Shown here piece by piece: positions 16,421 to 25,336 of a DNA stretch of 64,000 nucleotides. Every line of letters starts with the position of its first letter. The stretch's first letter is position 1. The stretch is from NCBI RefSeq assembly GCF_001667885.1, contig NZ_LZJW01000075.1, forward strand, positions 1-64,000. Reading direction: 5' to 3'. Made by a program: the position numbers and the translations under genes. This DNA comes from Mycobacterium scrofulaceum (GTDB taxonomy: Bacteria > Actinomycetota > Actinomycetes > Mycobacteriales > Mycobacteriaceae). The notes beneath the pieces were generated by a model. It was not told the origin of the DNA. It saw only the letters and a program-made list of their open reading frames with translations, and did not search any database.

Positions 16421-18439
16421 ATGGCCACGCAAGTAGACACCGAAAGCCGGGCCCTGAGCAGCGGCCGCGCCGTCGAGTTGTATCGGCTCATGAGCAAGGT
16501 GCACCACAGCGACCAGCGCGTCCGAAAAGGGCTGTCTTCCGGTGAAATCGCGATGAGCTACTGGCCGGTGGACGGGCAGGAGGCGATGTCGGCCGGGGCC
16601 GCGCTCGCCCTCTCGAGCACCGACCAGCTGGTCACCACCTATCGCGGACTCGGCGACGTCGTGGCCAAGGGCATCGACCTGCCCGGGTACTTCGCCGAGA
16701 TCCTGGGCCGCGGCACCGGCCTGTCGAAGGGCAAGGCCGGCGCGATGGGCATCTACGACCCCGAGCATGGCATCGCCTGGACCACCGGCATCGTGGGCGC
16801 CGGTCCCCTGATCGCGAACGGGATCGCGCTAGCGGAGGCCGTCAAGGGCGGTGATCGCGTGGTGCTGGTGAGCTTCGGTGACGGGGCGACCAGCATCGGC
16901 TACGTCCACGAGGCGATGAACATGGCGGCGCTGTGGGCGCTTCCGGTGGTGTTCTTCTGCCAGAACAACGCCTGGGCCGAATGCACGCCGGTAGCCGGGT
17001 ACACCCGCACGACGCGCTTGTCCGACCGGGCCGCGGGCTACGCGATGCCCGGCGTCACGGTCGACGGCACCGACCCGCACGCGGTCTACCAGGCCGTGGC
17101 CGAGGCGGCCGAGCGGGCTCGCTCCGGCGCCGGGCCGTCTTTCGTCGAAGCCGTCGCCTACCGCCTGCAGGGGCACTACTTCGGTGATCAGATGCCCTAC
17201 GCCGACCCGGACGAACTGGCCGCCAAGCGCGCCGACCCGCCCTTCGCCCGGTATCGGCGGCGGCTCGTCGAGGAGGGCCTGGCCGACGAGGCAGACCTCG
17301 ACCGCATCGATGTGGAGCTGGTCGCCGAGATCGACGCGGCCTTCGCCGCCGCGCGCGACGCCGAACCGCCCGATGCCGATGAACTGACCCGCGACGTGTT
17401 CGCCGCGCACGGCATCGAGATCGCCGCACCGGTGACGGAACGTGCCGCGATTCCCGGAGGTGAAACCGAGACCCTCGGCCTCGTGCAGGCGATTCACCGC
17501 ACGCTGGACCGCGCGATGGCCGCCGACGATTCGATCGTGCTCCTGGGCGAGGACATCGCCGACCCGTCGGGCGGCATGTTCAAGATCACCGCCGGTTTGT
17601 CGACGAAATACGGCAGCCACCGGGTGCGCGACACACCGATCGCGGAGTCCTCGATCATCGGCGCCGCGGTGGGTGCGGCCCTCGGCGGTCTCCGGCCGGT
17701 GGCGGAGCTCATGTTCGTCGACTTCCTCGGCGTGGCCATGGACCAGATCGCCAACCACGCCGCCAAGATCCGCTACATGTCCGGCGGCCGGCAGGGCGCC
17801 CCGGTCGTCATCCGCGCCATGGTCGGCACGGCGGCCGGCCCGCAGCACTCCCAGGCCTTCGAGGCATGGGCGATGCACACACCGGGCATCAAGGTCGTGT
17901 GGCCCAGCACCGCCGCCGATGCCGTCGGGCTGCTCAACGCCTGCCTGGCGGAGGACGATCCCTGCCTGTTCATCGAATCGATGAAGCTGTACTACGGCGG
18001 CGGCAAGGGACCCGTTCCGACGGCCGACTACGTGATCCCGCTCGGCCAGGCCGACGTCAAACGCGTTGGCACCGACGTCACAGTCTGCACCTACGGCAGC
18101 CTAGTGCACGCCGCACTCGACGCCGCCGAACAGCTTGCTGCCCAGAGTGTTTCGGTGGAGGTGGTCGACCTGCGCACGCTGGTGCCGTTGGATCTGGCCA
18201 CCGTCTTCGAATCCGTCCGCAAAACCCGTCGCCTCGTCGTCGCCCACGAGTCCGTCGGATTCTGCGGCCCGGGAGCCGAAATCGCCGCGGCCGTCGGAAC
18301 GGAGCTCTTCGGCGTGCTGGCGAGCCCGATCCAGCGCGTGGCCGGCACCTACACGCCCGTCCCGCGTGCGACGACATTGGAAGCCGCGTGCCGCCCCGAC
18401 GCCGCGCGACTCGTCGAAGCCGTCAGGAGGATCGTGTGA
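16421..18439 (+). CDS. Fused E1 alpha-beta thiamine-dependent 2-oxoacid dehydrogenase
   Basis: A 672-aa protein. Residues 1 to about 340 are the E1 alpha subunit with the ThDP-binding motif GDG (153-155) ... QNN (181-183). Residues about 350-672 are the E1 beta subunit (TLGLVQAIHRTLDRAMAADDSIVLLGED..., then RVRDTPIAESSIIGAAVGAA and the C-terminal transketolase domain). It decarboxylates a 2-oxo acid and would reductively acylate a lipoyl domain. Closest in type to acetoin, pyruvate or branched-chain E1. ATG 16421 follows a strong AGGAGGGG. The next gene is a free lipoyl domain overlapping by 4 bp. No E2 acyltransferase or E3 is nearby. Confidence 0.9.
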   Translation: MATQVDTESRALSSGRAVELYRLMSKVHHSDQRVRKGLSSGEIAMSYWPVDGQEAMSAGAALALSSTDQLVTTYRGLGDVVAKGIDLPGYFAEILGRGTGLSKGKAGAMGIYDPEHGIAWTTGIVGAGPLIANGIALAEAVKGGDRVVLVSFGDGATSIGYVHEAMNMAALWALPVVFFCQNNAWAECTPVAGYTRTTRLSDRAAGYAMPGVTVDGTDPHAVYQAVAEAAERARSGAGPSFVEAVAYRLQGHYFGDQMPYADPDELAAKRADPPFARYRRRLVEEGLADEADLDRIDVELVAEIDAAFAAARDAEPPDADELTRDVFAAHGIEIAAPVTERAAIPGGETETLGLVQAIHRTLDRAMAADDSIVLLGEDIADPSGGMFKITAGLSTKYGSHRVRDTPIAESSIIGAAVGAALGGLRPVAELMFVDFLGVAMDQIANHAAKIRYMSGGRQGAPVVIRAMVGTAAGPQHSQAFEAWAMHTPGIKVVWPSTAADAVGLLNACLAEDDPCLFIESMKLYYGGGKGPVPTADYVIPLGQADVKRVGTDVTVCTYGSLVHAALDAAEQLAAQSVSVEVVDLRTLVPLDLATVFESVRKTRRLVVAHESVGFCGPGAEIAAAVGTELFGVLASPIQRVAGTYTPVPRATTLEAACRPDAARLVEAVRRIV

Positions 18440-18669
18440 CGGAGGTGCGGATGCCGAAGCCGGGCGACGCGATCACCGAAGCAGAGGTGACCGAAATCTA
18501 CGTATCGGACGGCGCCCACGTCTCCGAAGGGGATGCGCTGTACCAGATCGCCACCGACAAGGTCGAGATGGACATCGAAGCGCCGGCCAGTGGCATCGTT
18601 ACCTGGAAGGTCAGCCCCGGGGCAAGCTATGACGTCGGCGAACTGCTCGCCGTGATCGAGGCACGGTGA
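18436..18669 (+). CDS. Stand-alone lipoyl/biotinyl carrier domain protein
   Basis: A 77-aa protein consisting of one lipoyl-attachment domain. The modified lysine is Lys42 in ATDKVEMDIEAP, the DK type typical of lipoyl domains. The E(T/S)DK and GIV hairpin positions are conserved. It starts GTG 18436 with AGGAGG at 18425-18430 and overlaps both neighbours by 4 bp. It should carry the acyl or reducing equivalents from the fused E1. There is no peripheral-subunit-binding or acyltransferase domain, so it is not an E2 in itself. Confidence 0.88.
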   Translation: MTEVRMPKPGDAITEAEVTEIYVSDGAHVSEGDALYQIATDKVEMDIEAPASGIVTWKVSPGASYDVGELLAVIEAR

Positions 18670-19517
18670 ACTCGCTACCGGATTCCGTCGACGTCGACCT
18701 CTGCGCCGCAGAACTCGACGGGCGCATCAACGGCGACACTCTGACCGTCACCATCAACCGACCGGAGAAGAAGAACGCCGTCACCGCGGACGGCTATCAC
18801 GGAATCAAACGGGCCGCGATGATCGTGGCCGACGAACCGGACCTGAACTTCTTGGTGATCACCGGGACGGGCGACGTCTTCTGTGCGGGCGGCGACATGA
18901 ACGCGGTGCAGAACCCGGATCGCAGGTGGGACGCGTTCACCGAGTCTTATGACGGAACCCCGTTTGAAACACTGGGGAAGATACCGAAACTCGTAATCTG
19001 CGCCGTCAACGGCATCGCCATGGGCGGCGGCTTGGTAATGACATTGTTCGCCGACCTAGTCGTCGCATCCGATCGCGCCCGGTTCCGGGTCCCCGATCTC
19101 ACCCGCGGTGTCTACGAAGCGTTCGTCGCCGCCCGACTACCGCAGCGACTGGGCACCCTGAGGGCGAATCACCTTATCTACGGCAATGATTGGGTCGACG
19201 CACAGGAGGCCGAGCGGCTTGGGCTGGTCGGTAAGGTCGTTGCGCACGACGCCCTGCGGTCGGAGGTCGATGCGTTGCTCGAACGAGTTCGAAAGACGGG
19301 CCCCACCGCTCGCGCGTCCGTCAAACGCGAGATGGCGCGCGCGCTGCCACCGGTCGACGTGACGGGTTACTGGTCGTCGATCGGAACCGCCGAACAGATA
19401 GAGGCGTTCACTGCGTTCCTGCAGAAGCGGCCTCCGGCTTGGGCGTCCAACCGCGATCGAGACGCGTTCGTTCAGACCAGACGATCGGCGTGGCTGGCGC
19501 CGGACGAGGATGGTTGA
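18666..19517 (+). CDS. Crotonase-superfamily protein
   Basis: A 283-aa enoyl-CoA hydratase/isomerase-fold protein. FCAGGDMNAV (72-81) and NGIAMGGG give the CoA-thioester oxyanion hole. The hydratase glutamate positions hold Val124 and Asp144, so only one acidic residue remains. It starts at GTG 18666, overlapping the lipoyl gene by 4 bp, which ties it to the E1-lipoyl unit. It is the first of three consecutive crotonases. The product specificity is unknown. Confidence 0.85.
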   Translation: MNSLPDSVDVDLCAAELDGRINGDTLTVTINRPEKKNAVTADGYHGIKRAAMIVADEPDLNFLVITGTGDVFCAGGDMNAVQNPDRRWDAFTESYDGTPFETLGKIPKLVICAVNGIAMGGGLVMTLFADLVVASDRARFRVPDLTRGVYEAFVAARLPQRLGTLRANHLIYGNDWVDAQEAERLGLVGKVVAHDALRSEVDALLERVRKTGPTARASVKREMARALPPVDVTGYWSSIGTAEQIEAFTAFLQKRPPAWASNRDRDAFVQTRRSAWLAPDEDG

Positions 19518-19523
19518 CAGCCC

Positions 19524-20321
19524 ATGACCGACCTACCGCAGGGCACGTCGGAACTGACCGGCTGCGACGAGATACTCGTGGCGGTTGACGGTCCGGTCCG
19601 GATCGTGACGCTGAACAACCCCGACGATGCCAACGCCGTCAATAACCGGATGCACACGGCGTTCACGCGGCTGTGGTCCACCCTCGCCGAAGATCCCGAC
19701 GCGCGGGCTGTGCTGATCACCGGCACGGGTGACTACTTCTCCGCCGGCGGAAACCTCGTGGAATGGCTGGAAACCCACGTCAACAACCCCGTGACACGGC
19801 GCGCCGGGATGCGCGACGCCCGCCGCATCGTGCGCGACATGATCGACTTTCCGCTGCCCGTCGTCGCGGCCGTCAACGGGCCCGCGGTCGGCTTCGGGTG
19901 CAGCATCGCAGTGTTGTGCGACATCGTCCTGATGTCCGACCGCGCCTTCTTCGCCGACACCCATGTCGCGAGCGGGCTGGTCGCCGGTGACGGTGGGTCC
20001 GTGCTATGGCCGCTGCTGATGAGCCTGTTGAAGGCCAAGGAGTACCTGATGCTCGGCGAACGCATCAAGGCCGACAAGGCGGTCGAGTTGGGCTTGGCCA
20101 ACCGGGTCGTGCCGCACGCGGAGATCAAGCAGGAGGGGCTGTCGATTGCCCACCGCCTGGCCGCGTTGCCACCGAGGGCCGTGCAGGACACCAAGCGGAC
20201 GCTGAACCTGCACGCCCAGCGCGCGATCACCGGCATCCTCGAATACGGAATCTCCGCCGAGACTGAGTGTTTCACCACGCCCGAACACCGGGCCGCCATC
20301 GACAAGTTCCTCAACCGGTAG
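19524..20321 (+). CDS. Crotonase-superfamily protein
   Basis: A 265-aa protein with FSAGGNLVEW (72-81) and the NGPAVGFGCSIAVLCDIVLMS oxyanion/CoA loop. Ser127 and His147 stand where hydratases have two Glu residues. Downstream is the block ASGLVAGDGGSVLWP. It begins at ATG 19524, 6 bp after the previous crotonase. By sequence it could be an isomerase, a dehydratase of another type or a hydrolase. The tandem placement suggests a joint complex with its neighbours (inference). Confidence 0.85.
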   Translation: MTDLPQGTSELTGCDEILVAVDGPVRIVTLNNPDDANAVNNRMHTAFTRLWSTLAEDPDARAVLITGTGDYFSAGGNLVEWLETHVNNPVTRRAGMRDARRIVRDMIDFPLPVVAAVNGPAVGFGCSIAVLCDIVLMSDRAFFADTHVASGLVAGDGGSVLWPLLMSLLKAKEYLMLGERIKADKAVELGLANRVVPHAEIKQEGLSIAHRLAALPPRAVQDTKRTLNLHAQRAITGILEYGISAETECFTTPEHRAAIDKFLNR

Positions 20322-20330
20322 GACTACTGG

Positions 20331-21101
20331 ATGACCGGCAAAACCAACTCGGAGCCAGCGCTGATTCGCTACGAAGATCGAGACGGCATCGCATTGATCC
20401 TTCTCGATCGACCGCGCCAGCGCAACGCCTTGTGTTACCAATCCTGGACCGAATTGTCCATGGCGCTTGGCGGAGTGGTTGCGTACGGCGACCGCGCGTT
20501 GGTATTGGCCGGTGCTGAAGACTTTTTCTGCGCCGGTGGAGATTTGAAGACGGGCCCGGCGCACGGCGACGGTCCATTGGGTCCTGCCGGCCGCGTCGAA
20601 CACGCCCAACGCGTGATGGAACAACTCAAAGCTGTGCCTGTACCGACGGTCGCAGCAGTCGAGGGTGCGGCCGTTGGTCTCGGTTGGAGCTTGGCGCTGG
20701 CGTGCGACCTCGTCGTCTGCGCTTCCGACGCATTCTTTGCCGCCCCGTTCGTCGCGCGTGCGGTGGTGCCCGACGGCGGATTGGCCTGGCGCTTAACGCA
20801 ACAGCTAGGCCGCAACCGCGCTGCCTCGTTACTGCTACGGGGAACACGACTGCCGGCCAGCCAGGCCGAGCAGCTTGGGCTGGTGAACGAGATCGTTGAA
20901 CCCGGGTCCGCCGTCAGCCGCGCACTGGCCATCGCTGACGAACTTCTCCGGGCCGACGCCGGGGCGGTCGAAATGACCAAGCGGCTGATCAATTCCGCCG
21001 AGGCGGCTCAGCTCGCCGCGTTTCATCCGCTCGAGCTGGCGATGGCAACCGTGGCGCAACAACGTTCGGCGGCCGCCGAAGGACGAGCCGCATACTCCTG
21101 A
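20331..21101 (+). CDS. Crotonase-superfamily protein, PaaG-like
   Basis: A 256-aa protein. FCAGGDLKTG (66-75) and VEGAAVGLGWSLALACDLVV form the oxyanion hole. The first Glu position is Ser120. A PDGG motif (Asp148) follows, as in PaaG-type 2,3-dehydroadipyl-CoA isomerases and relatives that use an Asp. It is the third consecutive crotonase, 9 bp after the previous gene. It ends two bases before the convergent FadE stop: the two stop codons form TGAcgTCA at 21099-21106. Confidence 0.85.
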   Translation: MTGKTNSEPALIRYEDRDGIALILLDRPRQRNALCYQSWTELSMALGGVVAYGDRALVLAGAEDFFCAGGDLKTGPAHGDGPLGPAGRVEHAQRVMEQLKAVPVPTVAAVEGAAVGLGWSLALACDLVVCASDAFFAAPFVARAVVPDGGLAWRLTQQLGRNRAASLLLRGTRLPASQAEQLGLVNEIVEPGSAVSRALAIADELLRADAGAVEMTKRLINSAEAAQLAAFHPLELAMATVAQQRSAAAEGRAAYS

Positions 21102-21103
21102 CG

Positions 21104-22306
21104 TCAGCGCGGCAGTCCCAGACCGACCGTCGAGATCAGGTCGCGCTGGATCTCGCTGGTGCCACCGCCAATCGTGTGGAGCACCGAAAGCAACAAACCT
21201 TCGGAGAAGTGCCCGTCGAGTACGGCGTCAGGGTCATCGGGCATGAGTTCGCCTGCCGGACCCAGGATTTGGGCCCCGAGTCCGCGTAGCTCGGCGGTCA
21301 ATTCGGAGTGATACAGCTTCGACAATGACGGCAGCGCGGGATCCAGCGCGCCGGCGGCCTGCAGGTGGGCGACCCGATACGACAGGGCGCGGCCCACCTC
21401 GACGCGTTCGACGGCGCGGGCCAACGCGATGCGGTTGGCGGGATCGGAAAGGGGGTCGTGCGCGGAACCTTTCTGCGCGTGACACCAGTCAATGAGCTCA
21501 TCGAGATAACGCTGGGCCTGGGCCGCCCTGGTGACGTTTGACCGTTCGGCGTCCAGCAGCGCCTTGCCGACCGTCCAGCCCTCGCCCTCCGCCCCGACGA
21601 GGTTGGCGGCGGGCACCCGCACACCGTCGAAGAATTCCTCCGCGAACGTCGGATAGCCGGTCATGGATCGGATGGGCCGGCGGGTGATGCCCTGACTTTC
21701 CAGGTCGACGAGGAAGAACGAGATGCCGGCCTGGCGCTTGTCCGCCACGGGCGAGGTGCGGGCCAGGACGAAGATCCAGTCGGCGAGCACGCCATTGCTG
21801 GTCCAGGTCTTCTGCCCGTCCAGGACGTACTCGTCGCCTTCTCGCCGGGCCGTCATGCGCAGCGACGCCAGGTCCGAGCCGGCCTCTGGCTCCGAATAAC
21901 CTTGTGCCCACATCCGTTCCGAGCGCGCAATGGCGGGCAGATGCTCCGCCTTTTGTTCGGGCGTGCCGTATTTGAACAGCACCGGCGCCAACATGTTGAC
22001 GCCGTTGGTGTTCACTAACGGCGCGCCCGCATAAGCGAGTTCCTCACGGATGACCACCTGTTCAACGATCCCGCGTCCGCCACCTTCGTACTCGGCGGGC
22101 CAATGCGGCACGAACCATCCCTGCTCGTGCAGCGCCTTGCAGAACGCGACCGCACGCTCGTGAGCGTCGCGCGGGAGGTAGTCGGGATTCGCGGCGGTGC
22201 GGCGGAATTCGTCCGGGAGGTTGGCTGCCAGCCACTCGCGGATCAAGGCCCGCAATGACTCGGTGCTCTCATCACCGCCGAAGCGAATGATCGGTTTCAA
22301 AGGCAT
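21104..22306 (-). CDS. Acyl-CoA dehydrogenase, catalytic (alpha-type)
   Basis: A 400-aa FadE-type flavoprotein. The QGYSEPEAGSDLASL motif (135-149) and WTSNGVLADWI bind FAD/substrate. Glu254 in LLDAERSNV occupies the position of the catalytic base of isovaleryl-CoA and FadE26-type enzymes. The C-terminus has IGGGTSEIQRDLI. It would introduce a 2,3 double bond in a branched or bulky acyl-CoA. It starts ATG 22306, 2 bp after the crotonase stop at 22309. The beta-type partner is not adjacent. Confidence 0.88.
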   Translation of the reverse strand: MPLKPIIRFGGDESTESLRALIREWLAANLPDEFRRTAANPDYLPRDAHERAVAFCKALHEQGWFVPHWPAEYEGGGRGIVEQVVIREELAYAGAPLVNTNGVNMLAPVLFKYGTPEQKAEHLPAIARSERMWAQGYSEPEAGSDLASLRMTARREGDEYVLDGQKTWTSNGVLADWIFVLARTSPVADKRQAGISFFLVDLESQGITRRPIRSMTGYPTFAEEFFDGVRVPAANLVGAEGEGWTVGKALLDAERSNVTRAAQAQRYLDELIDWCHAQKGSAHDPLSDPANRIALARAVERVEVGRALSYRVAHLQAAGALDPALPSLSKLYHSELTAELRGLGAQILGPAGELMPDDPDAVLDGHFSEGLLLSVLHTIGGGTSEIQRDLISTVGLGLPR

Positions 22307-22308
22307 GG

Positions 22309-23121
22309 CTATATGCGCTCGGTGGGTTTGGAGCCCTTCTTCATCAGCTCCGCCATGAACTCCTGGAACTCCTTGCTGCCGGTCACCATCGCTTGCAGAT
22401 CGTTGGTCGCCTGCTGGTGGGTACGGAACCCCATGGTCTCCCACGCGCGGATGACGCCGGACTTGACGGCCTGCAGGGTGATCAGGGGTGCCTTCGCGAT
22501 CTGCGCCGCCAGTTCCTCGACGGTGGCCTCGAGTTGATCCGCGGGGACCACTCGGTTCACCAGACCGAACTCGAGCGCTTCCGCCGCGCTCAACCGCTGA
22601 GCGGTGTACAGGTATTCGGCGGCCCGCTTGTAGTTCATGAAGACCCACGGCTCGAACATGGTCTCGGCGCCCGGCAGGCCGAAGCCCGGCACCAGGGGCA
22701 TCTGGAACCACGCGTCCTCGGAGCAGACGGTGATCTCGGGAATCAGCGCCCAGGTCGTGCCCCCGCCGATCGCATACCCGTGCACCTGGGCGATCACGGG
22801 CTTGGGAAATTCCCACAACTTCAGCACCGGCCAAAGGAACAGTTGTGCCGCGGAACGCCACACCTTCCCCGACGCCTGCAGTTCGGCCATGAACTCGGGA
22901 TACGCGCCGGTGGGGATGTGGCCTGAGCAGAATCCCTTGCCGTTGGCCTTGATGATGACGACCTTGATGTCATAGTCGTACTGCGCATCGTCCAGCGCCT
23001 CGTTGACGCTGTGGACCATCTCGGAGGACTGTGCGTTGGCGGCGTTGGGGTTGTTTAGGATGATCCGCGCAATGGGGCCGTCCTTCTGGTAGATCACATG
23101 CTCGAGTTCACGCGTTTCCAT
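22309..23121 (-). CDS. Crotonase-superfamily protein
   Basis: A 270-aa protein. FCSGHIPTGAY (64-74) stands in place of the usual FxAGxD, so even the first oxyanion motif is altered. YAIGGGTTWALIPEI is the second. The hydratase Glu positions are Thr123 and Leu143. The start ATG 23121 is preceded by a strong GAGGAGG. It forms an operon with the FadE at 21104 and is transcribed divergently from the P450 at 23217. Not a standard hydratase on this evidence. Confidence 0.82.
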   Translation of the reverse strand: METRELEHVIYQKDGPIARIILNNPNAANAQSSEMVHSVNEALDDAQYDYDIKVVIIKANGKGFCSGHIPTGAYPEFMAELQASGKVWRSAAQLFLWPVLKLWEFPKPVIAQVHGYAIGGGTTWALIPEITVCSEDAWFQMPLVPGFGLPGAETMFEPWVFMNYKRAAEYLYTAQRLSAAEALEFGLVNRVVPADQLEATVEELAAQIAKAPLITLQAVKSGVIRAWETMGFRTHQQATNDLQAMVTGSKEFQEFMAELMKKGSKPTERI

Positions 23122-23170
23122 CGTTCGTCCTCCTCAAGACCGGGCAAGCACATCGTCGCCGATGGTGCAA

Positions 23171-23196
23171 CTATACAGATAATGTAATAGTGTTCT
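23171..23196. promoter_or_regulatory. Promoter-region element shared with 52370-52395
   Basis: CTATACAGATAATGT (23171-23185) differs by one base from CTATACAGATATTGT at 52370. Both copies are followed at the same distance by TGTTCT (23191-23196). It lies in the crotonase/P450 divergent gap and probably contains the P450 -10 (TAATGT or TAGTGT). The match over two blocks at fixed spacing suggests a common regulator or sigma-factor site. Confidence 0.5.
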
Positions 23197-23216
23197 TTCA
23201 CGAGAGGACGGTGCCG

Positions 23217-24413
23217 ATGACGACGATCGAGTTACGTTGGGATCCGTTCGACCGCGCGCTGCACCAGAATCCGTACGGGGTCTGGAAACGGCTGCGCGAC
23301 GAAGCGCCAACGTACTACAACGAGCATTACGACTTCTACGCGTTGAGCCGGTTCGCCGACGTGATGGAGGCGTCGTTGGACACCGAGACGTTCTCCTCGT
23401 CGCATGGGCTCACCCTCGATGCGATCACTGACGAGCCGTGGCCGCCGCCGCGGGCGATGATCATGATGGATCCGCCCGATCACACCGCACTGCGAAAAAT
23501 GGTCAATCGCACATTCTTTCGCACCCAGATCGCTCAGCTCGAGGACCGGGTGCGCTCGCTCTGCTGTGACTACCTGGATGCGTTCGTGGGGACGGGCGGC
23601 TTTGACTACGTGCGCGAGTTCTCGATGAAGCTCCCGGTGATGGTGATCAGCTCCATGCTGGGCTTTCCCGAGGAAGACCACGACAACCTGCGTGAGTGGT
23701 CGGATGCCCAGCTACACCGCGACGAGGGCACGACCCAGCTCAGCGAGGAGGGCCAGCAGGCCAACGCGAAGCTGTTCGCCTACTACGCGGATCAGATTCA
23801 GCGACGGCGGGCCACACCGACCGACGACATCGTCGGCCGCCTGATGGCCTCCGACCTGGTCCAGGCGGGCCGCGAGACCCGTCGCCTGGACGACGGTGAA
23901 GTGTTGATGTTCATCGCAATGATCAACGTCGCCGGCAACGAGACCGTCGCGCGCCTGCTGGGATGGGCCGCGCTGACGCTGGCGCGGTACCCCGACCAGC
24001 GGGCCAAGCTGGTCGACCGCCCAGAGCTCATCGGCAACGCCGTCGAGGAACTGCTCCGCTACGACGCCCCGTCGCCCGTGCAGGGCCGCTACACGAAACG
24101 CGATGCCACCTACAACGGCACGCTCATCCCGGCGGGCTCACGTGTTGCGCTGCTGACCGGGTCAGCGGGCCGCGACGAACGCCAATATGCGAACCCCGAC
24201 GTCCTCGACGTCGAGCGCGCGGGGATCCGCCACATCAGCTTCGGCCACGGCTCGCACTTCTGCCTGGGTGCGGCGCTGGCCCGTCTAGAGGCCCGGGTCG
24301 CCCTTGAAGAGACGCTGAAGCGTTTCCCGATCTGGGATGTCGACGAAGCCAACGTGGAGTACGTGCACACGAATTCGGTGCGCGGCCCCGCCAGCGTGCC
24401 GATGCGGCTGTGA
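23217..24413 (+). CDS. Cytochrome P450
   Basis: A 398-aa soluble bacterial class I P450. The haem loop is FGHGSHFCLG with Cys349. The I-helix is INVAGNETVARL and the K-helix ExxR is in EELLRYD. It would hydroxylate a hydrophobic substrate using electrons from a ferredoxin. ATG 23217 follows GAGAGGA; an in-frame codon at 23190 would give a 9-residue extension without homology. It overlaps the next crotonase by 4 bp (GTGA). The promoter region holds the 23171-23196 element. Confidence 0.92.
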   Translation: MTTIELRWDPFDRALHQNPYGVWKRLRDEAPTYYNEHYDFYALSRFADVMEASLDTETFSSSHGLTLDAITDEPWPPPRAMIMMDPPDHTALRKMVNRTFFRTQIAQLEDRVRSLCCDYLDAFVGTGGFDYVREFSMKLPVMVISSMLGFPEEDHDNLREWSDAQLHRDEGTTQLSEEGQQANAKLFAYYADQIQRRRATPTDDIVGRLMASDLVQAGRETRRLDDGEVLMFIAMINVAGNETVARLLGWAALTLARYPDQRAKLVDRPELIGNAVEELLRYDAPSPVQGRYTKRDATYNGTLIPAGSRVALLTGSAGRDERQYANPDVLDVERAGIRHISFGHGSHFCLGAALARLEARVALEETLKRFPIWDVDEANVEYVHTNSVRGPASVPMRL

Positions 24414-25207
24414 CCCCCGGGCTTGCCGTCCGCACCGAGGGCGCGGTGCTCTGGTTGGTCTTGGACCGCCCAGAGTCCGGCAATTCGGTGACGCGGGCGG
24501 TGCAGCAGGCCCTCATCGAAAACCTGCGCTCCGCGTCCGACGACGCAGGCGTACGGGCGGTGGTGCTCACCGGCCGCGGTGACAAGCATTTCTGTACGGG
24601 ACCCAACCTGCGGGACCCGGGAATGCAGCCCAAGAAGGACCGCGTAGCGGGCGACGCCGCCCGCATCCTGCGTACCGGATCTCAGGCGGTGGTGTCCGCA
24701 TTGCTGGACTGCGAGAAACCGGTGCTGTGCGCGCTCAACGGAATCGCCGCCGGGGTGGGCGCCAGCATGGTGCTGGCCTGCGATCTCATCGTGGCCTCCG
24801 AAAGTGCCCGCATCATCGAGCTTTTCGCGCGGCGCGGGCTCGCGCCCGACGGGGGTGCCGCCTATCTGCTGGCGCGCAAGGTCCCCTTCAACGTCGCAAA
24901 GCAGCTGCTGTTCTTCGGCGAGGAGCTGTCCGCGGCCGAGGCCGAACGCCTCGGCCTGGTCAACAAGGTCGTCGCCGCCGACGACCTTGAAGCCGAGACC
25001 GCCGCGTGGGCCGAGCGGCTTGCTAATGGGCCCACCCGTGCGCTGGCGGCGGCCAAGGCGATGCTGAATCAGGCGTTCGACGTCGACCGCGATGCCGCCT
25101 TTCGCACCGAGGCGCTGTTGGTGGAGCAGGTCGCCGCGACCGACGACGTCGCCGAGGGCATGGCGGCCTTCACGGAGCGACGCGACCCGGACTTTCGTGG
25201 ACGCTGA
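24410..25207 (+). CDS. Crotonase-superfamily protein, PaaG-like
   Basis: A 265-aa protein starting GTG 24410 in the GTGA overlap with the P450. FCTGPNLRDP (61-70) replaces the usual FxAGxDL, and NGIAAGVGASMVLACDLIV is the second oxyanion motif. Ser119 stands at the first Glu position, and APDGG (Asp147) is the PaaG-like acid. It is likely an enoyl-CoA isomerase or related enzyme acting on the P450-derived substrate after CoA activation (inference). Confidence 0.85.
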   Translation: MTPGLAVRTEGAVLWLVLDRPESGNSVTRAVQQALIENLRSASDDAGVRAVVLTGRGDKHFCTGPNLRDPGMQPKKDRVAGDAARILRTGSQAVVSALLDCEKPVLCALNGIAAGVGASMVLACDLIVASESARIIELFARRGLAPDGGAAYLLARKVPFNVAKQLLFFGEELSAAEAERLGLVNKVVAADDLEAETAAWAERLANGPTRALAAAKAMLNQAFDVDRDAAFRTEALLVEQVAATDDVAEGMAAFTERRDPDFRGR

Positions 25208-25252
25208 GTTCTCGCAGCTGCCCAATGCCGCGATGACTCGATTGGATAATTG

Positions 25253-25265
25253 AACACCCAGTGTT
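25253..25265. promoter_or_regulatory. Short dyad upstream of the SDR-SnoaL-SMP30-cyclase operon
   Basis: AACAC and GTGTT are perfect 5-bp arms around CCA, in the 129-bp gap before the SDR start at 25337. The surrounding DNA is AT-rich (GGATAATTGAACAC...GTGTTAATCTG) compared with the coding regions, as expected for a promoter. The site is short, so its significance is uncertain. Confidence 0.35.
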
Positions 25266-25336
25266 AATCTGTCTCTCGCCGCGAGCTGGTGGAGGCCCGC
25301 ATCCCCGATGCCGTCCCAGGGCGTGAGGAGAAGCGA

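Noticed and set aside
16829..17878. Long open frame antisense to the E1 gene
   Set aside because: A 349-codon minus-strand frame lies wholly inside the strongly supported E1 gene. Its translation is rich in Arg, His and Gly with no motif, typical of GC-rich shadow frames.
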